Assembly (NCBI RefSeq): GCF_001039355.2
Contig: NW_019775764.1
Span: forward strand, 71,787 to 133,786
Length of the DNA stretch: 62,000 nt
Origin: Lingula anatina
Taxonomy: Eukaryota > Brachiopoda > Lingulata > Lingulida > Lingulidae
Direction: 5' to 3'
Both the position numbers and the translations under genes were made by a program. The notes beneath the pieces are model-generated. The model made no database searches. It saw nothing but the letters and a program-made list of their open reading frames with translations, and was not told the origin of the DNA. Shown in pieces: positions 1 to 11,935 of the stretch (its first letter is position 1; each line of letters starts with the position of its first letter).

Positions 1-16
1 TAGTTTTTTTTTTTTT

Positions 17-33
17 ATCTCTCTCTCTCTCTC

Positions 34-108
<75 letters not shown>
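17..108. repeat. (CT)n-C tract-(CT)n-(CA)n compound microsatellite
   Basis: CT repeats interrupted by a C homopolymer, then CA repeats. The homologous tract in the second copy is longer (4,765-4,888). Confidence 0.9.
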
Positions 109-112
<4 letters not shown>

Positions 113-1104
113 GCACGTCTGTCTACGCATAATTTGTTAACACCACAGACCAGCAAATTTCTGTATTGTAATATTGCTTCAAATCCTTTCAAGTTGCAGT
201 TTTTCTATAACCCCTGTATCGACAATTCATCACTCTCTACCTGTGCAAACGATGAAATCGCAAACAGTTCATTACTTTACGCGGAGAAGGCGACGGAGGA
301 AAAACTCTCGCTCTCATACTGATCTATACGCCGCGTATCGACGGCAACGATGAAGCAGGAGGCATCATTCACGCGCTCGTAGCGACGGCAACAGTGTAGG
401 AATCACACGTGCGCTGACAGTATACCATTCTTTCTGTGTACATTTCACTCGTTGTTGATTTCATTTTGCGTACATTTCAACCCGTGTTCATTTCATAAAA
501 AAACTTGTTCATTTCATTCCCGGGTTATTTCTGCATGCCAGGTAACTACGCCACGGGAAAACACGCGCTCGGAGAAAACCCTCATCGATCTGATTAATTA
601 CAATTGGGACACTACAATAGCTCTGCATTATCATCTCTTTAATTTCCCACTGTGTACACAAACCAGGTGTTTCAGTTGCTAACAGTTCGTTTTCTGAGAA
701 AGAGATCACACCATTTGCGCGCACAGACGCAGAGCGAAAACTCCAACGGACTGACAGGATGTTTCTGAAAATATGAAAAAGATCCCCCCTTCCCCCCTCA
801 CTCCCATCAATGCAGGCGCGTTCAATCCGCCCTACGACCCACCTGACGACCGCGTTTAAAGTCAAAGAGTTATCAGGCAACTTAAACACACCGTGTCACG
901 GCAGCATACAACTTGCCTAGCTACAGGCCGATAGCGTTGCTCATTGACAAATTCAGCCGGATACACTACCTAGTTTATCACTGCACGCGCGGTTTCGCGG
1001 TGTGGTTTATTTTGATCTATACATCGTACATGAGAATTTTAAACGAAGCTGACTGCTGTTTGGATGTGACGATCACCATTTCTTAGGACTTATCTCAACA
1101 GCAT

Positions 1105-1340
1105 GTGCTTGGACGTTATAGTAAATGGACGTCGCGTCAAAACAAATTTGGAGGGGATAATCAGCTGAGTGTCACAGTACTGTCACCGTGTGATACTCGG
1201 CATTCCTCACCTGTGTTAACGACCCTCATGCCAAAAGCCAGCTTAATAAGACTTTCCAGCGCCTCCAAGCAGTTACCAAGTTCCCAGGCCCTGGAAGTGA
1301 AATTTGAAAGATTTTGTCCCGTTTGGACTACTGTTGAGGT
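1105..1340 (+). other. Possible unassigned exon with a GTGAGT donor (low confidence)
   Basis: An open stretch ends in ...GTTGAG followed by GTGAGT, a consensus splice donor, and the same arrangement recurs at 5,885-6,120 in the second copy. The frame would read about 78 residues without similarity to any family I recognise. It could be an exon of a gene lying left of the window, a non-coding RNA exon, or chance. Confidence 0.15.
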
Positions 1341-1894
1341 GAGTTTAGTACGAGTGTTGACATATCAGACGTACACATGGCTAGATATAGTATGATAGAG
1401 GTACTTCCTCTGTGAAATATCCTGTTACATGTACACGGGGATTGGCATTTGCGACAGCTCGTTGAACGGTTTTTGATCCACTCTCACCCCCTCCCCACCC
1501 TTCACTCTTGGGGCTTGGATGGTATTTTAATACTTACTTACTTAACCTCTTCATCCCGCGAGGGACATAAGGTTGCAAACTCTTTCATCAGTGTTAATAC
1601 TAATGCAATATTACAATATTTTATTGTGTTACGCATTTGTAAGTGGAGCAAAATTTGCGCTGCAAGCGGTCGCGAGCACGGCGTAACATGGATTTAACAT
1701 TCGGGTCTTTTCAGTAAAAGCTTGATCGGACACGCACGCGCTCTCGTGTGTTATCGCACGCGCATTCATGGGGACAGCTACGTGCAGGGTTGAATCAGTT
1801 AACTGAAGCTTAAATATAAGGGCATCGACTCTTTTGACGCCCGTCTTAAATGTCTCTACGTCTACCTCTTGTATGCTGCCCTCGTTGCTATAGG

Positions 1895-1931
1895 CGTGTG
1901 CGTGTGTGTGTGTGTGTGTGTGCGTGCGTGC
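1895..1931. repeat. (GT)n microsatellite
   Basis: Imperfect GT/GC repeat; the homologous site at 6,691 is a perfect and longer GT run. Confidence 0.8.
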
Positions 1932-2619
1932 ATGTGTGCGTCATGAAAAAATGATACAATACAGATATCATTTAACAAACGTTAATTAGGCTGTTTTCTC
2001 AGAGGTCATTTATATTGCATATTGTACAATGAAGTGTATATATGGTGTTAAAGAAGAAATGTAATTTGGATTGACTATCGACAGTATTTGATTTTTTAAA
2101 TTAAATCTTCAAAAGATTTTAAGTGAATTCAATTCATTTGTCTGAGAAAATCACATATAAGGACGAAGTTAGCTGTTTCACCTCAGCTTACAATGACATT
2201 GGCTTCTCAGTACCGTAAGTAGTAAACTTAGCAAACACTTCAAGTAATGCAAATGAATATTTAATCAAATCGCAATAATTATTTTGTCCATCAATTACAA
2301 CATCAAACACTACAGAACAAATTGTTATTTCATTACATTATTTGTCAGTGTTATTCAAGACATCAATATGCATCCAAAATGACAAGGACTTAGGATATAA
2401 AATAAAACAAACAATACAAAGTCACCTTAAAATAAAAAAGACAAATATTTATCATTCAGGCATCCTGTAGTTTTATTAGTTTTACATTGTGACAAAAATG
2501 TGCTTTGTCGATCGTAACACTCACAAAGAGTAGTTCGTCTTATGTATTATTTCATTTTTTCTATCGATTGCAATGGGACTGTGTTTTTGAAGATGTGACA
2601 CGTTTTAAATATTAAAACA

Positions 2620-2745
2620 AACGCCTATCTATCTTTCCATCCGTATCGTACCATCCGTCTATCCATTCATCCATCCGTCCGTCCATCCGTCTATCTGTGT
2701 GTCTGTCTGTCTGTTTATCTATCTATCTATCTATCTATCTATCTT
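2620..2745. repeat. Tetranucleotide repeat (CATC / TCTG / TATC)
   Basis: Runs of related tetranucleotides (CATC, CCGT, TCTG, TATC). In copy 2 the equivalent tract (about 7,440-7,757) is split by the 236-bp insertion. Confidence 0.8.
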
Positions 2746-4759
2746 ATATTGTGCAACTACTATCATCACGCATAGCTCGATTTGGGTCTGCTAAGGTTAC
2801 TTGTGTTTGATAGCCCGGATTTTACTCTCCATAGGGCAGCCCTCTGAAATCTTAGAAAAATTGAGCTAAGATGTCATTAAATTCTGCCTCTTGTCCGATA
2901 ACTTTTTCTGAAACCTCTTCCGTCTCTTGGACAATACAACTATTGAAAAGGGTTGTAATTAAAGATAATTATTTTATTAGAATTTCCTCTTTTAGCCGGA
3001 GGAGGCACGGAGAAAGGTATAAATCCTTTATCTTCGCACGGATTATCGACGTTTTTGCCATTTATTCCATGGCTTTCTCAGATGTGTTATCAGAGAATCG
3101 ATCCCTTAAGTCGCAGTTTGTGCTATTCCAGCGTGCCTTACACTTGTCCTTTCTGTTGAAGTCACTTTCAAGGGCAGGGTTATCACAATTGAATGCTGCC
3201 TTTAGATGCCCTTACAAGCAACTTTGATTCTGTCGAACAGATTGTAATTTGGCGGCCATATTAGAAACGCCCCTTATTATCCATGTTAAATATTGATTAG
3301 CAGCGATGGTTTGTACGTTATGGTTATTCTACTGCGTTTTTCTTTACAGTGGCAAAATCAAACCATGTTTCACGATCTCAAGGGATTGTACCATCAATCA
3401 AAAAATGTTTACGTTTCACCAGCGGTCAATGTCTGTAAATACCGTACGTTACTTATATACATGTACACGTAGAAGGTACTCGAAACTGTTTTGCCTTCTT
3501 AATAGGTTTTCGAACATTGAACATTGTGAAGTGAGTATGTTATCATTATTTTAAAGCTTCCGTGATAAAAAGTTGAATTTGACTAGCATGATTTAAAAAA
3601 CAGAACTCTTTTGATAAAGAAATAATCCTTAATCTATGCAGGCGTGAAGATCCTGTTAAATGTAATTATTCCGTTATTCATGGTCTTTACAAGAAATACG
3701 AACAAATTTATGTAGAAACCATGAAATAAATGAAGGATACAGGAATTATAAAGGAGCATTTTGATATACAAAAAACTGAAATAATCGAATTAATCTTTAA
3801 AAATACTTTTAAGTGTGCATGAAACACACGTTCCTCATTAAACTTAATATAGCAATAGACAGCTCGTTCTCCAAATCCACATGCGCAATTGACCCAGTCG
3901 TACTATTCCGTGTTGATCACTCGCTTTAATGACGCAATTTTCATTTAAAACTATGAATTATTTAATTATTCTTCTTAATTTCTGTACATTATACGTGAAT
4001 GAAGACTCGTATTAGACGTGTTTGTTTATTATATACTGCCTTGGCATACATCGCATTCGGACCGCCCTTATCGTTAAGTCACGCGTTCGTATACTTGGTT
4101 AACACCATTGAGTTTGTTGAATGGTTTCTGCGGTTTAGAACAAACACGTTGCATTGAACGGTATGTAGACTCCACTCTTCAAAACTGATGTCATCTGGTT
4201 ATAATTCACAGGGTTTTTTTCCCTTCTCTTTCCTTCTTCTTTCTGCATTTAGACACCTGCTGCTTGGAGACGTCAGTCAAATCTTCGGGTGTCATGGCAA
4301 CGTCACGTTTAGCTGCGGGGGAGGACTGGATGTAAATAGAGACAGCATATTTTTCCAGTGTTATTAAAATTACAATTTTGCACTTTGCCGATCAAGGGCG
4401 GATGATAATGTCTCGTCTGTTGAAAAGCAATGAAATCCATTTTGTCACACTCTCTCACTCTCTCTCATACAGAATGACACAATCGAGGTGTTTGTTTGCA
4501 AAATGTATCATTATTTGACTTTTTTTAAAATAATTTCTTATTTTGTTATCATTATAATAAGTAGCAGTGTTTTCTATTCATTATAATATTATATTCTATA
4601 ATACATACACGTATATTATTTTTATTATTTATTAATTTATTTGCTAACTGCTGTTACTCTCATTAGAACCGAACTCAGTACAGTTATCTGGAAATCCTGG
4701 GCTGTCATTTACTACAAACATTTCACATTCTCCTATCTCATTTTTTTCAATAATTTCTC

Positions 4760-4760
4760 N
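4760..4760. other. Single-N assembly join
   Basis: One N lies exactly between the two near-identical units, at the edge of a T/CT/C microsatellite. A one-base gap is an assembler or scaffolder mark, not a measured gap length. Confidence 0.95.
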
Positions 4761-4764
4761 TTTT

Positions 4765-4892
<128 letters not shown>

Positions 4893-6688
4893 GCACGTCT
4901 GTCTACGCATAATTTGTTAACACCACAGACCAGCAAATTTCTGTATTGTAATATTGCTTCAAATCCTTTCAAGTTGCAGTTTTTCTATAACCCCTGTATC
5001 GACAATTCATCACTCTCTACCTGTGCAAACGATGAAATCGCAAACAGTTCATTACTTTACGCGGAGAAGGCGACGGAGGAAAAACTCTCGCTCTCATACT
5101 GATCTATACGCCACGTATCGACGGCAACGATGAAGCAGGAGGCATCATTCACGCGCTCGTAGCGACGGCAACAGTGTAGGAATCACACGTGCGCTGACAG
5201 TATACCATTCTTTCTGTGTACATTTCACTCGTTGTTGATTTCATTTTGCGTACATTTCAACCCGTGTTCATTTCATAAAAAAACTTGTTCATTTCATTCC
5301 CGGGTTATTTCTGCATGCCAGGTAACTACGCCACGGGAAAACACGCGCTCGGAGAAAACCCTCATCGATCTGATTAATTACAATTGGGACACTACAATAG
5401 CTCTGCATTATCATCTCTTTAATTTCCCACTGTGTACACAAACCAGGTGTTTCAGTTGCTAACAGTTCGTTTTCTGAGAAAGAGATCACACCATTTGCGC
5501 GCACAGACGCAGAACGAAAACTCCAACGGACTGACAGGATGTTTCTGAAAATATGAAAAAGATCCCCCCTTCCCCCCTCGCTCCCATCAATGCAGGCGCG
5601 TTCAATCCGCCCTACGACCCACCTGACGACCGCGTTTAAAGTCAAAGAGTTATCAGGCAACTTAAACACACCGTGTCACGGCAGCATACAACTTGCCTAG
5701 CTACAGGCCGATAGCGTTGCTCATTGACAAATTCAGCCGGATACACTACCTAGTTTATCACTGCACGCGCGGTTTCGCGGTGTGGTTTATTTTGATCTAT
5801 ACATCGTACTTGAGAATTTTAAACGAAGCTGACTGCTGTTCCGACGTGACGATCACCATTTCTTAGGACATATCTCAGCACCATGTGCTTGGACGTTATA
5901 GTAAATGGACGTCGCGTCAAAACAAGTTTGGAGGGGATAAACAGCTGAGTGTCACAGTACTGTCACCGTGTGATACTCGCCGTTCCTCACCTGTGTTAAC
6001 GACCCTCATGCCAAAAGCCAGCTTAATAAGACTTTCCAGCGCCTCCAAGCAGTTACCAAGTTCCCAGGCCCTGGAAGTGAAATTTGAAAGATTTTGTCCC
6101 GTTTGGACTACTGTTGAGGTGAGTACAGTATATGTATTGACATATCAGTACACATGGCTAGATATAGTATGATAGGGGAACTTCCTCTGTGAAATATCAT
6201 GTTACATGTACACGGGGATTGGCATTTGCGACAGCTCGAAAAACGGTTTTTGATCTACTCTCACCCCCTCCCCACCCTTCAATCTTGGGGCTCGGACGAT
6301 GTTTTGATACTTACTGAATTATCCTCTTCATCCCGTGAGGGAAATAAGGATTGCAGACAATTTTTGATAATCGACAACAAACTCAATCATCAGTATTAAT
6401 ACTAATGTAATATTACAATCTTTTATTGTGTTACGCATTTGTGAGTTGACCAAAATAAATTTGCTCTCCAAGCGATCGCGAGCACTGCGTATCATGGATT
6501 TAACGTTCGGGTCTTTTCAGTAAAAGTTTGATTGGACACGCACGTGCTCTCGTGTGTTGTTGCACTTGGGACAGCTATGTGTAGGGTTAAACCAGTTAAC
6601 CGAAGCTTAAATACAAGAGCATCGACGATTTTGACTCCCGTCTTAAATGTCTCTACGTCTACCTCTTGTATGCTGCCCTCGTTACTAC

Positions 6689-6690
<2 letters not shown>

Positions 6691-6731
<41 letters not shown>
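6691..6731. repeat. (GT)20 microsatellite
   Basis: Perfect GT dinucleotide run; the copy-1 equivalent near 1,900 is interrupted by GC steps. Confidence 0.9.
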
Positions 6732-7495
6732 ATGAAAATATGATACAATACAGATATCATTTAACAAACGTTAATTCGGCTGTTTTCACAGAGGTCATTT
6801 TTACTGCATATTGTACAATGAAGTGTATATATATGGTGTTAAAGAAGAAATGTAATTTGGATTGACTATCGACAATATTTGATTTTTTTAAATTAAATAT
6901 TCAAAGACTTCAAGTGAATTCAATTCATTTGTCTGAGAAAATCACATATAAGGACGAAGTTAGCTATTTCACCTCAGCTTACAATGAAATTGGTTTCTCA
7001 GTACCGTAAGTAGTAAACTTAGCAAACACTTCAAGTAATGCAAATGAATATTTAATCAAATCGCAATAATTATTTTGTCCATCAATTACAACATCAAACA
7101 CTACAGAACAAATTGTTATTTCATTACATTATTTGTCAGTGTTATTCAAGACATCAATATGCATCCAAAATGACAAGGACTTAGGATATAAAACATAACA
7201 AACAATACAAAGTCACCTTAAAATAAAAAAGACAAATATTTATCATTCAGGCATCCTGAGGTTTTATTAGTTTTTCATTGTGAAAAAAATGTGCTTTGTC
7301 GATCGTAACACTTACAAAGAGTGTTTCGTCTTATGTATTATTTCATTTTTTCTATCGATTGCAATGGGATTGAGCTTTTGAAGATGTGACACGTTTTAAA
7401 TATTAAAACAAACGTTTATCTAGCTTTCCATCCGTATCGTACCATCTGTCCATCATTCATCCATCCATCCATCCGTCCATCTGTCTGTCTGTCTA

Positions 7496-7731
7496 CACAC
7501 ACTGGACAATAAAAGTGTCACCCCCTGAATAAGTGTAATCAAAGTTATAATGCCTGGTCTATTTATAATGTGACATGAGTATAAAACCGCTGTACCATGG
7601 GATTGTATTGTTGGTCTTTTTGTGAAATTTGATGTTAATAAAATGATACCAGGAGCATATCATTCCACAGTCATTTATCTCCCCCAAAGTACTGGTTCAG
7701 TAGGGGTGACACTTCTATTGTCCAGTGTGTG
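7496..7731. mobile_element. Tc1/mariner-like MITE, 236 bp, TA-flanked
   Basis: The ends are inverted repeats of about 29 bp: the left end begins CACACACTGGACAATA, and the complement of the right end begins identically, with one mismatch further in. TA lies immediately outside each end (7,494-7,495 and 7,732-7,733), the target duplication expected of Tc1/mariner elements. The interior carries no transposase, so it is non-autonomous. It interrupts a tetranucleotide tract that is uninterrupted in the first copy of the duplicated unit, so an empty site is present in the window. Confidence 0.85.
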
Positions 7732-9789
7732 TATCTATCTATCTATCTATCTATCTCATATTGTGCAACTACAATCATCACACATAGCTCGATTTAATTA
7801 CCACCATGTTAATGAGTCTGCTAAGGTTACTTGCGTGTGATGGCCCAGAGTTCATTGACCATAGGGCAGCCCTCTGAAATCTTAGAAAAATTGAGCTAAG
7901 ATGTCATTATATTATGCCTCTTGTCCGAGAACTTTTTCTGAAACCTCTTCCGTCTCTTGGACAATACAGCTATTGAATAGGGTTGTAATTAAAGATAATT
8001 ATTTTATTAGTATTTCCTCTTTTAGCTGGAGGGGGCACGGAGAAAGGTATAAATCCTTTATCTTCGCACGGATTATCGACGTTTTTGCCATTTATTCCAT
8101 GGCTTTCTCAGATGTGTTATCAGAGAATCGATCCCTTAAGTCGCAGTTTGTGCTATTCCAGCGTGCCTTACACTTGCCCTTTCTGTTGAAGTCACTTTCA
8201 AGGGCAGGGTTATCACAATAAAATGCTGCCTTTAGATACCCTTACAAGCAACTTTGATTCTGTCGAACAGATTGTAATTTGGCGGCCATATTGGAAACGC
8301 CCCTTATTATCCTTGTTAAATATTGATTGTCAGCGATGGTTTGTACGTTATGGTTATTCTACTGCGTTTTTCTTTACAGTGGCAAAATCAAACCATGTTT
8401 CACGATCTCAAGGGATTGTACCATCAATCAAAAAATGTTTACGTTTCACCGGCGGTCAATGTCTGTAAATACCGTACGTTACTTATATACATGTACACGT
8501 AGAAGGTACTCGAAACTGTTTTGCCTTCTTAATAGGTTTTCGAACATTGAACAATGTGAAGCGAGTATGTTATCATTATTTTAAAGCTTCCGTGATAAAA
8601 AGTTGAATTTGACTAGCATGATTTAAAAAACAGAACTCTTTTGAAAAACAAATAATCTTTCATCTATGCAGGCGTGAAGATCCTGTTGAATGTAATTATT
8701 CCGTTATTCATGGTCTTTACAAGAAATACGAACAAATTTATGTAGAAACCATGTAATAAATGAAGGATACAGGAATTATAAAGGAGCATTTTGATATACA
8801 AAAAACTGAAATAATCGAATTAATCTTTAAGAAGACTTTTAAGTGTGCATGAAACACACGTGCCTCAATAAACTTAATATAGCAAAAGACAGCTCGTTCT
8901 CCAAATCCACATGCGCAATTGACCCAGTCGTACTATTCCGTGTTGATCACTCGCTTTAATGACGCAATTTTCATTTAAAAATATGAATTATTTAATTATT
9001 CTTCTTAATTTCTGTACATTATACGTGAATGAAGACTCGTATTAGACGTGTTTGTTTATTATATACTGCCTTGGCATACATCGCATTCGGACCGCCCTTA
9101 TCGTTAAGTCACGCGTTCGTATACTTGGTTAACACCATTGAGTTTGTTGAATGGTTTCTGCGGTTTAGAACAAACACGTTGTATTGAACGGTATGTAGAC
9201 TCCACTCTTCAAAACTGATGTCATCTGGTTATAATTCACAGGGTTGTTTTCCCTTCTCTTTCCTTCTTCTTTCTGCATTTAGACACCTGCTGCTTGGAGA
9301 CGTCAGTCAAATCTTCGGGTGTCATGGCAACGTCACGTTTAGCTGCGGGGGAGGACTGGATGTAAATAGAGACAGCATATTTTTCCAGTGTTATTAAAAT
9401 TACAATTTTGCACTTTGCCGATCAAGGGCGGATGATAATGTCTCGTCTGTTGAAAAGCAATGAAATCCATTTTATCACACTCTCTCACTCTCTCTCTCAT
9501 ACAGAATGACACAATCGAGGTGTTTGTTTGCAAAATGTATCATTATTTGACTTTTTTAAAATAATTTCTTATTTTGTTATCATTATAATAAGTAGCTCAG
9601 TGTTTTCTATTCATTATAATATTATATTCTATAATACATACACGTATATTATTTTTATCATATTAATTTATTTGCTAACTGCTGTTACTCTCATTAGAAC
9701 CGAACTCAGTACAGTTATCTGGAAATCCTGGGCTGTCATTTACTACAAACATTTCACATTCTCCTAACTCCTTTTTTTCAATAATTTCA

Positions 9790-11612
9790 CTTTAATCTAT
9801 ATATAGCTCTTTTCTATAAAATAACATAGATTTTGCCTGACAGTAAATCGAATACATAATATAACACGATGACTAGCATAAAGGACCACGCTATTTAAAC
9901 TAAGTGAAGCTAATACATATCCGCAAAATGTTAAGCCCGTGTTAATTATCACTTTCATGGAACTCTCCCCTTTCCAATTTTCGTCTTTATAATTATTCTG
10001 GGAACTGTCCTCTGTGAGCCATCAATTTTTTTTCTTTCTTTTTGGTTCAAGGCCCACAACATTATACATTGTATAATGCCAATACATTGAAGCAACCACG
10101 GGGAAGCCGGCGACTTTGCACTCGGTAAAACCCAGTCGGGTGATCTTTGAAACATGCACCGCGGTTTACCCGTACTAGGGGGACTTCAAGTAAGTGTATA
10201 AGTTAACGGGACTATAGTACTGCATCCACTGCCAAGCATGGCTACCTAATTTATTCCGTGTACGGCGAGCGTGAGTCAATAAACCGTGCGTATTGACACT
10301 AGGCGCCCTTGGGTTTAAAGGACTCACAAAGTGTATGGACTCAAGGAAAGCGGCCGTTTCTCGGATCGACTGTTTGAAAATGAGAAGGGATCGTGCGACT
10401 TAAGAACGGATTGGGTTACTGGCTTGGATCGGACTTGAATCCAGCTTTGTGTTTCTTCAGTAGGGTCGGGCGTGAGAGTGGACTGGCGTTCTAAAGTCGA
10501 AATCTTATAGAGAGGTATTTTGTTTAGTTTTACAGGACCAAAGACGCAGGAGACGGAAGCTAATTAAAATCACAGTAATTCTATACACTGAATAACTGAA
10601 TGCGGCACTTTTCATATGTTCCACATGTGTTTACCGCTGTAGAATTAGGTCATGACGTTATGTTTTTTGTTTTTCCAGGTTAAAGTGAAAAGTGATCAAG
10701 CACGTGTCTAACCCCGGGAACAAGGCACTAGAGGAAGTTTCTCGATAGAAACAACAACACAGGGGGAAAAAGGAAATACAAATTGCAATATAAAAATACT
10801 CTGTAAAAGGCAACTGGGCAAGAACCGCCAACTGCCGCAATTGACAGCAATACTGAAAACGTTCCTGGGTTAACAATCTACACCAACTGAGAATATATAA
10901 GCCCTTGATTTCAGTGTTATGTCTGCTTTAATGGTACGTAATGGGAGGTCGTAGACAGGTGGAACACGAGGAAAAAATCCCATCCGGTATATATTATTGA
11001 CTCTCAGCCGAACGAGACCAAGGCAACGCAAGACGGAACAGTATCCATGCGTTGTGGAACAGAGTGAGATCTGTATAACCTGTCCCTGGCCCCGGCCCGA
11101 GTCTGGAAGCAAAAATACTGGTGTTACCCTGATTATCCCGTCATTTTCGAAATTTTATAATGTTAATGGTGCTCCACTAACCACATCTTGGCATAGACTT
11201 TGTATGCTGGGTTTAATTATTAGCAACAATTCTGGAGGCCGACAAAAATTGAGGTTCTGAGGCTCGAAGCAACATCCGCAAGAATAATGCGTTAAGTCTG
11301 CCGCCTAACAGTTAAGTTCGTCGTGGTGAAAAACAGTTCTACCTCCCCGAAGATGACTTAAAGTAAGACGTGATTCTCTCAGGGGTCGCTTTTGCCCCGT
11401 TAAGGTGAGAGTGCCTGAGCGACGGCTGAGGTGAAACCAACACGTGCGAGCCCTCCTTCTTCCTCCCTCGCGCCAACTGCCGTCCATCAGCTTTTTAAAC
11501 TCCTCCTCCTCTCTTGGACTCGCTTCTCCGGGCGGGGTAGCAACAACGTAGAGAAGCAATAAACAACAAACAAATAAACAACAGAAGGGAAAGGCAATAA
11601 TTCACCTCCCAG
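9790..11612. other. Intergenic / presumed 5' region of the NWD2-like gene
   Basis: Unique sequence between the end of the duplicated unit and the NWD2-like start codon. It is richer in CG dinucleotides than the preceding 10 kb. I see no protein family in any frame and no unambiguous core promoter. Promoter and 5' untranslated sequence of the downstream gene probably lie here, by inference from position only. Confidence 0.5.
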
Positions 11613-11835
11613 ATGGAGTCGAGAACCAATTCTGGAAATCCGTTACTCCAGTCGAGGACAAACTCGGGGAACTCTCTGAAGTCACGCACTAATTCTGGAG
11701 CCTCTCTGGTCACGCTGGACCAACAGGCGGTTGAACGGAATGAGACCTTGGATCGGATTTTTGAAGGAACTTTGCAGAACTTGCCAGCGCTTAAATCGAA
11801 AATCGTCCGGATTTTCACAAGTTCGACATTCACAG
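11613..11835 (+). CDS. NWD2: NWD2-like exon 1: start codon, SRTNSG repeats, start of DUF4062
   Basis: 74 complete codons plus one base (phase 1), ending at a CAG|GTGAGT donor. Residues 3-8, 14-19 and 24-29 are each SRTNSG. The last residues, KIVRIFTSSTFT, begin the DUF4062 domain that continues as DTTLERN in exon 2. An antisense open frame over the same DNA is a shadow of the repeats and is not annotated. Confidence 0.85.
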
Positions 11836-11902
11836 GTGAGTGGACGGTGAGGGTTTGAATGATCGACAATGAAAGTTAATATTCTAAAATCTCTCTCTCC
11901 CT

Positions 11903-11935
<33 letters not shown>

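Larger units (their letters stand above)
1..4759. repeat. Copy 1 of a ~4.8 kb head-to-tail duplicated unit
   Basis: From the T-tract, CT/C-tract/CT/CA microsatellite at 17-108 to the end at 4,759, this stretch matches 4,761-9,789 nearly base for base, with scattered substitutions and small indels. The offset is 4,780 in the first half and about 5,030 after an insertion in copy 2. It is followed by a single N at 4,760. No recognisable protein-coding gene is present. The short open frames are identical in both copies because the DNA is, so their conservation is not evidence of coding. See the finding on false duplication. Confidence 0.9.

Noticed and set aside
509-889. 126-codon minus-strand open frame repeated at 5,289-5,669
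   Set aside because: Conservation is explained by duplication of the DNA; the composition and lack of any family pattern argue against coding.
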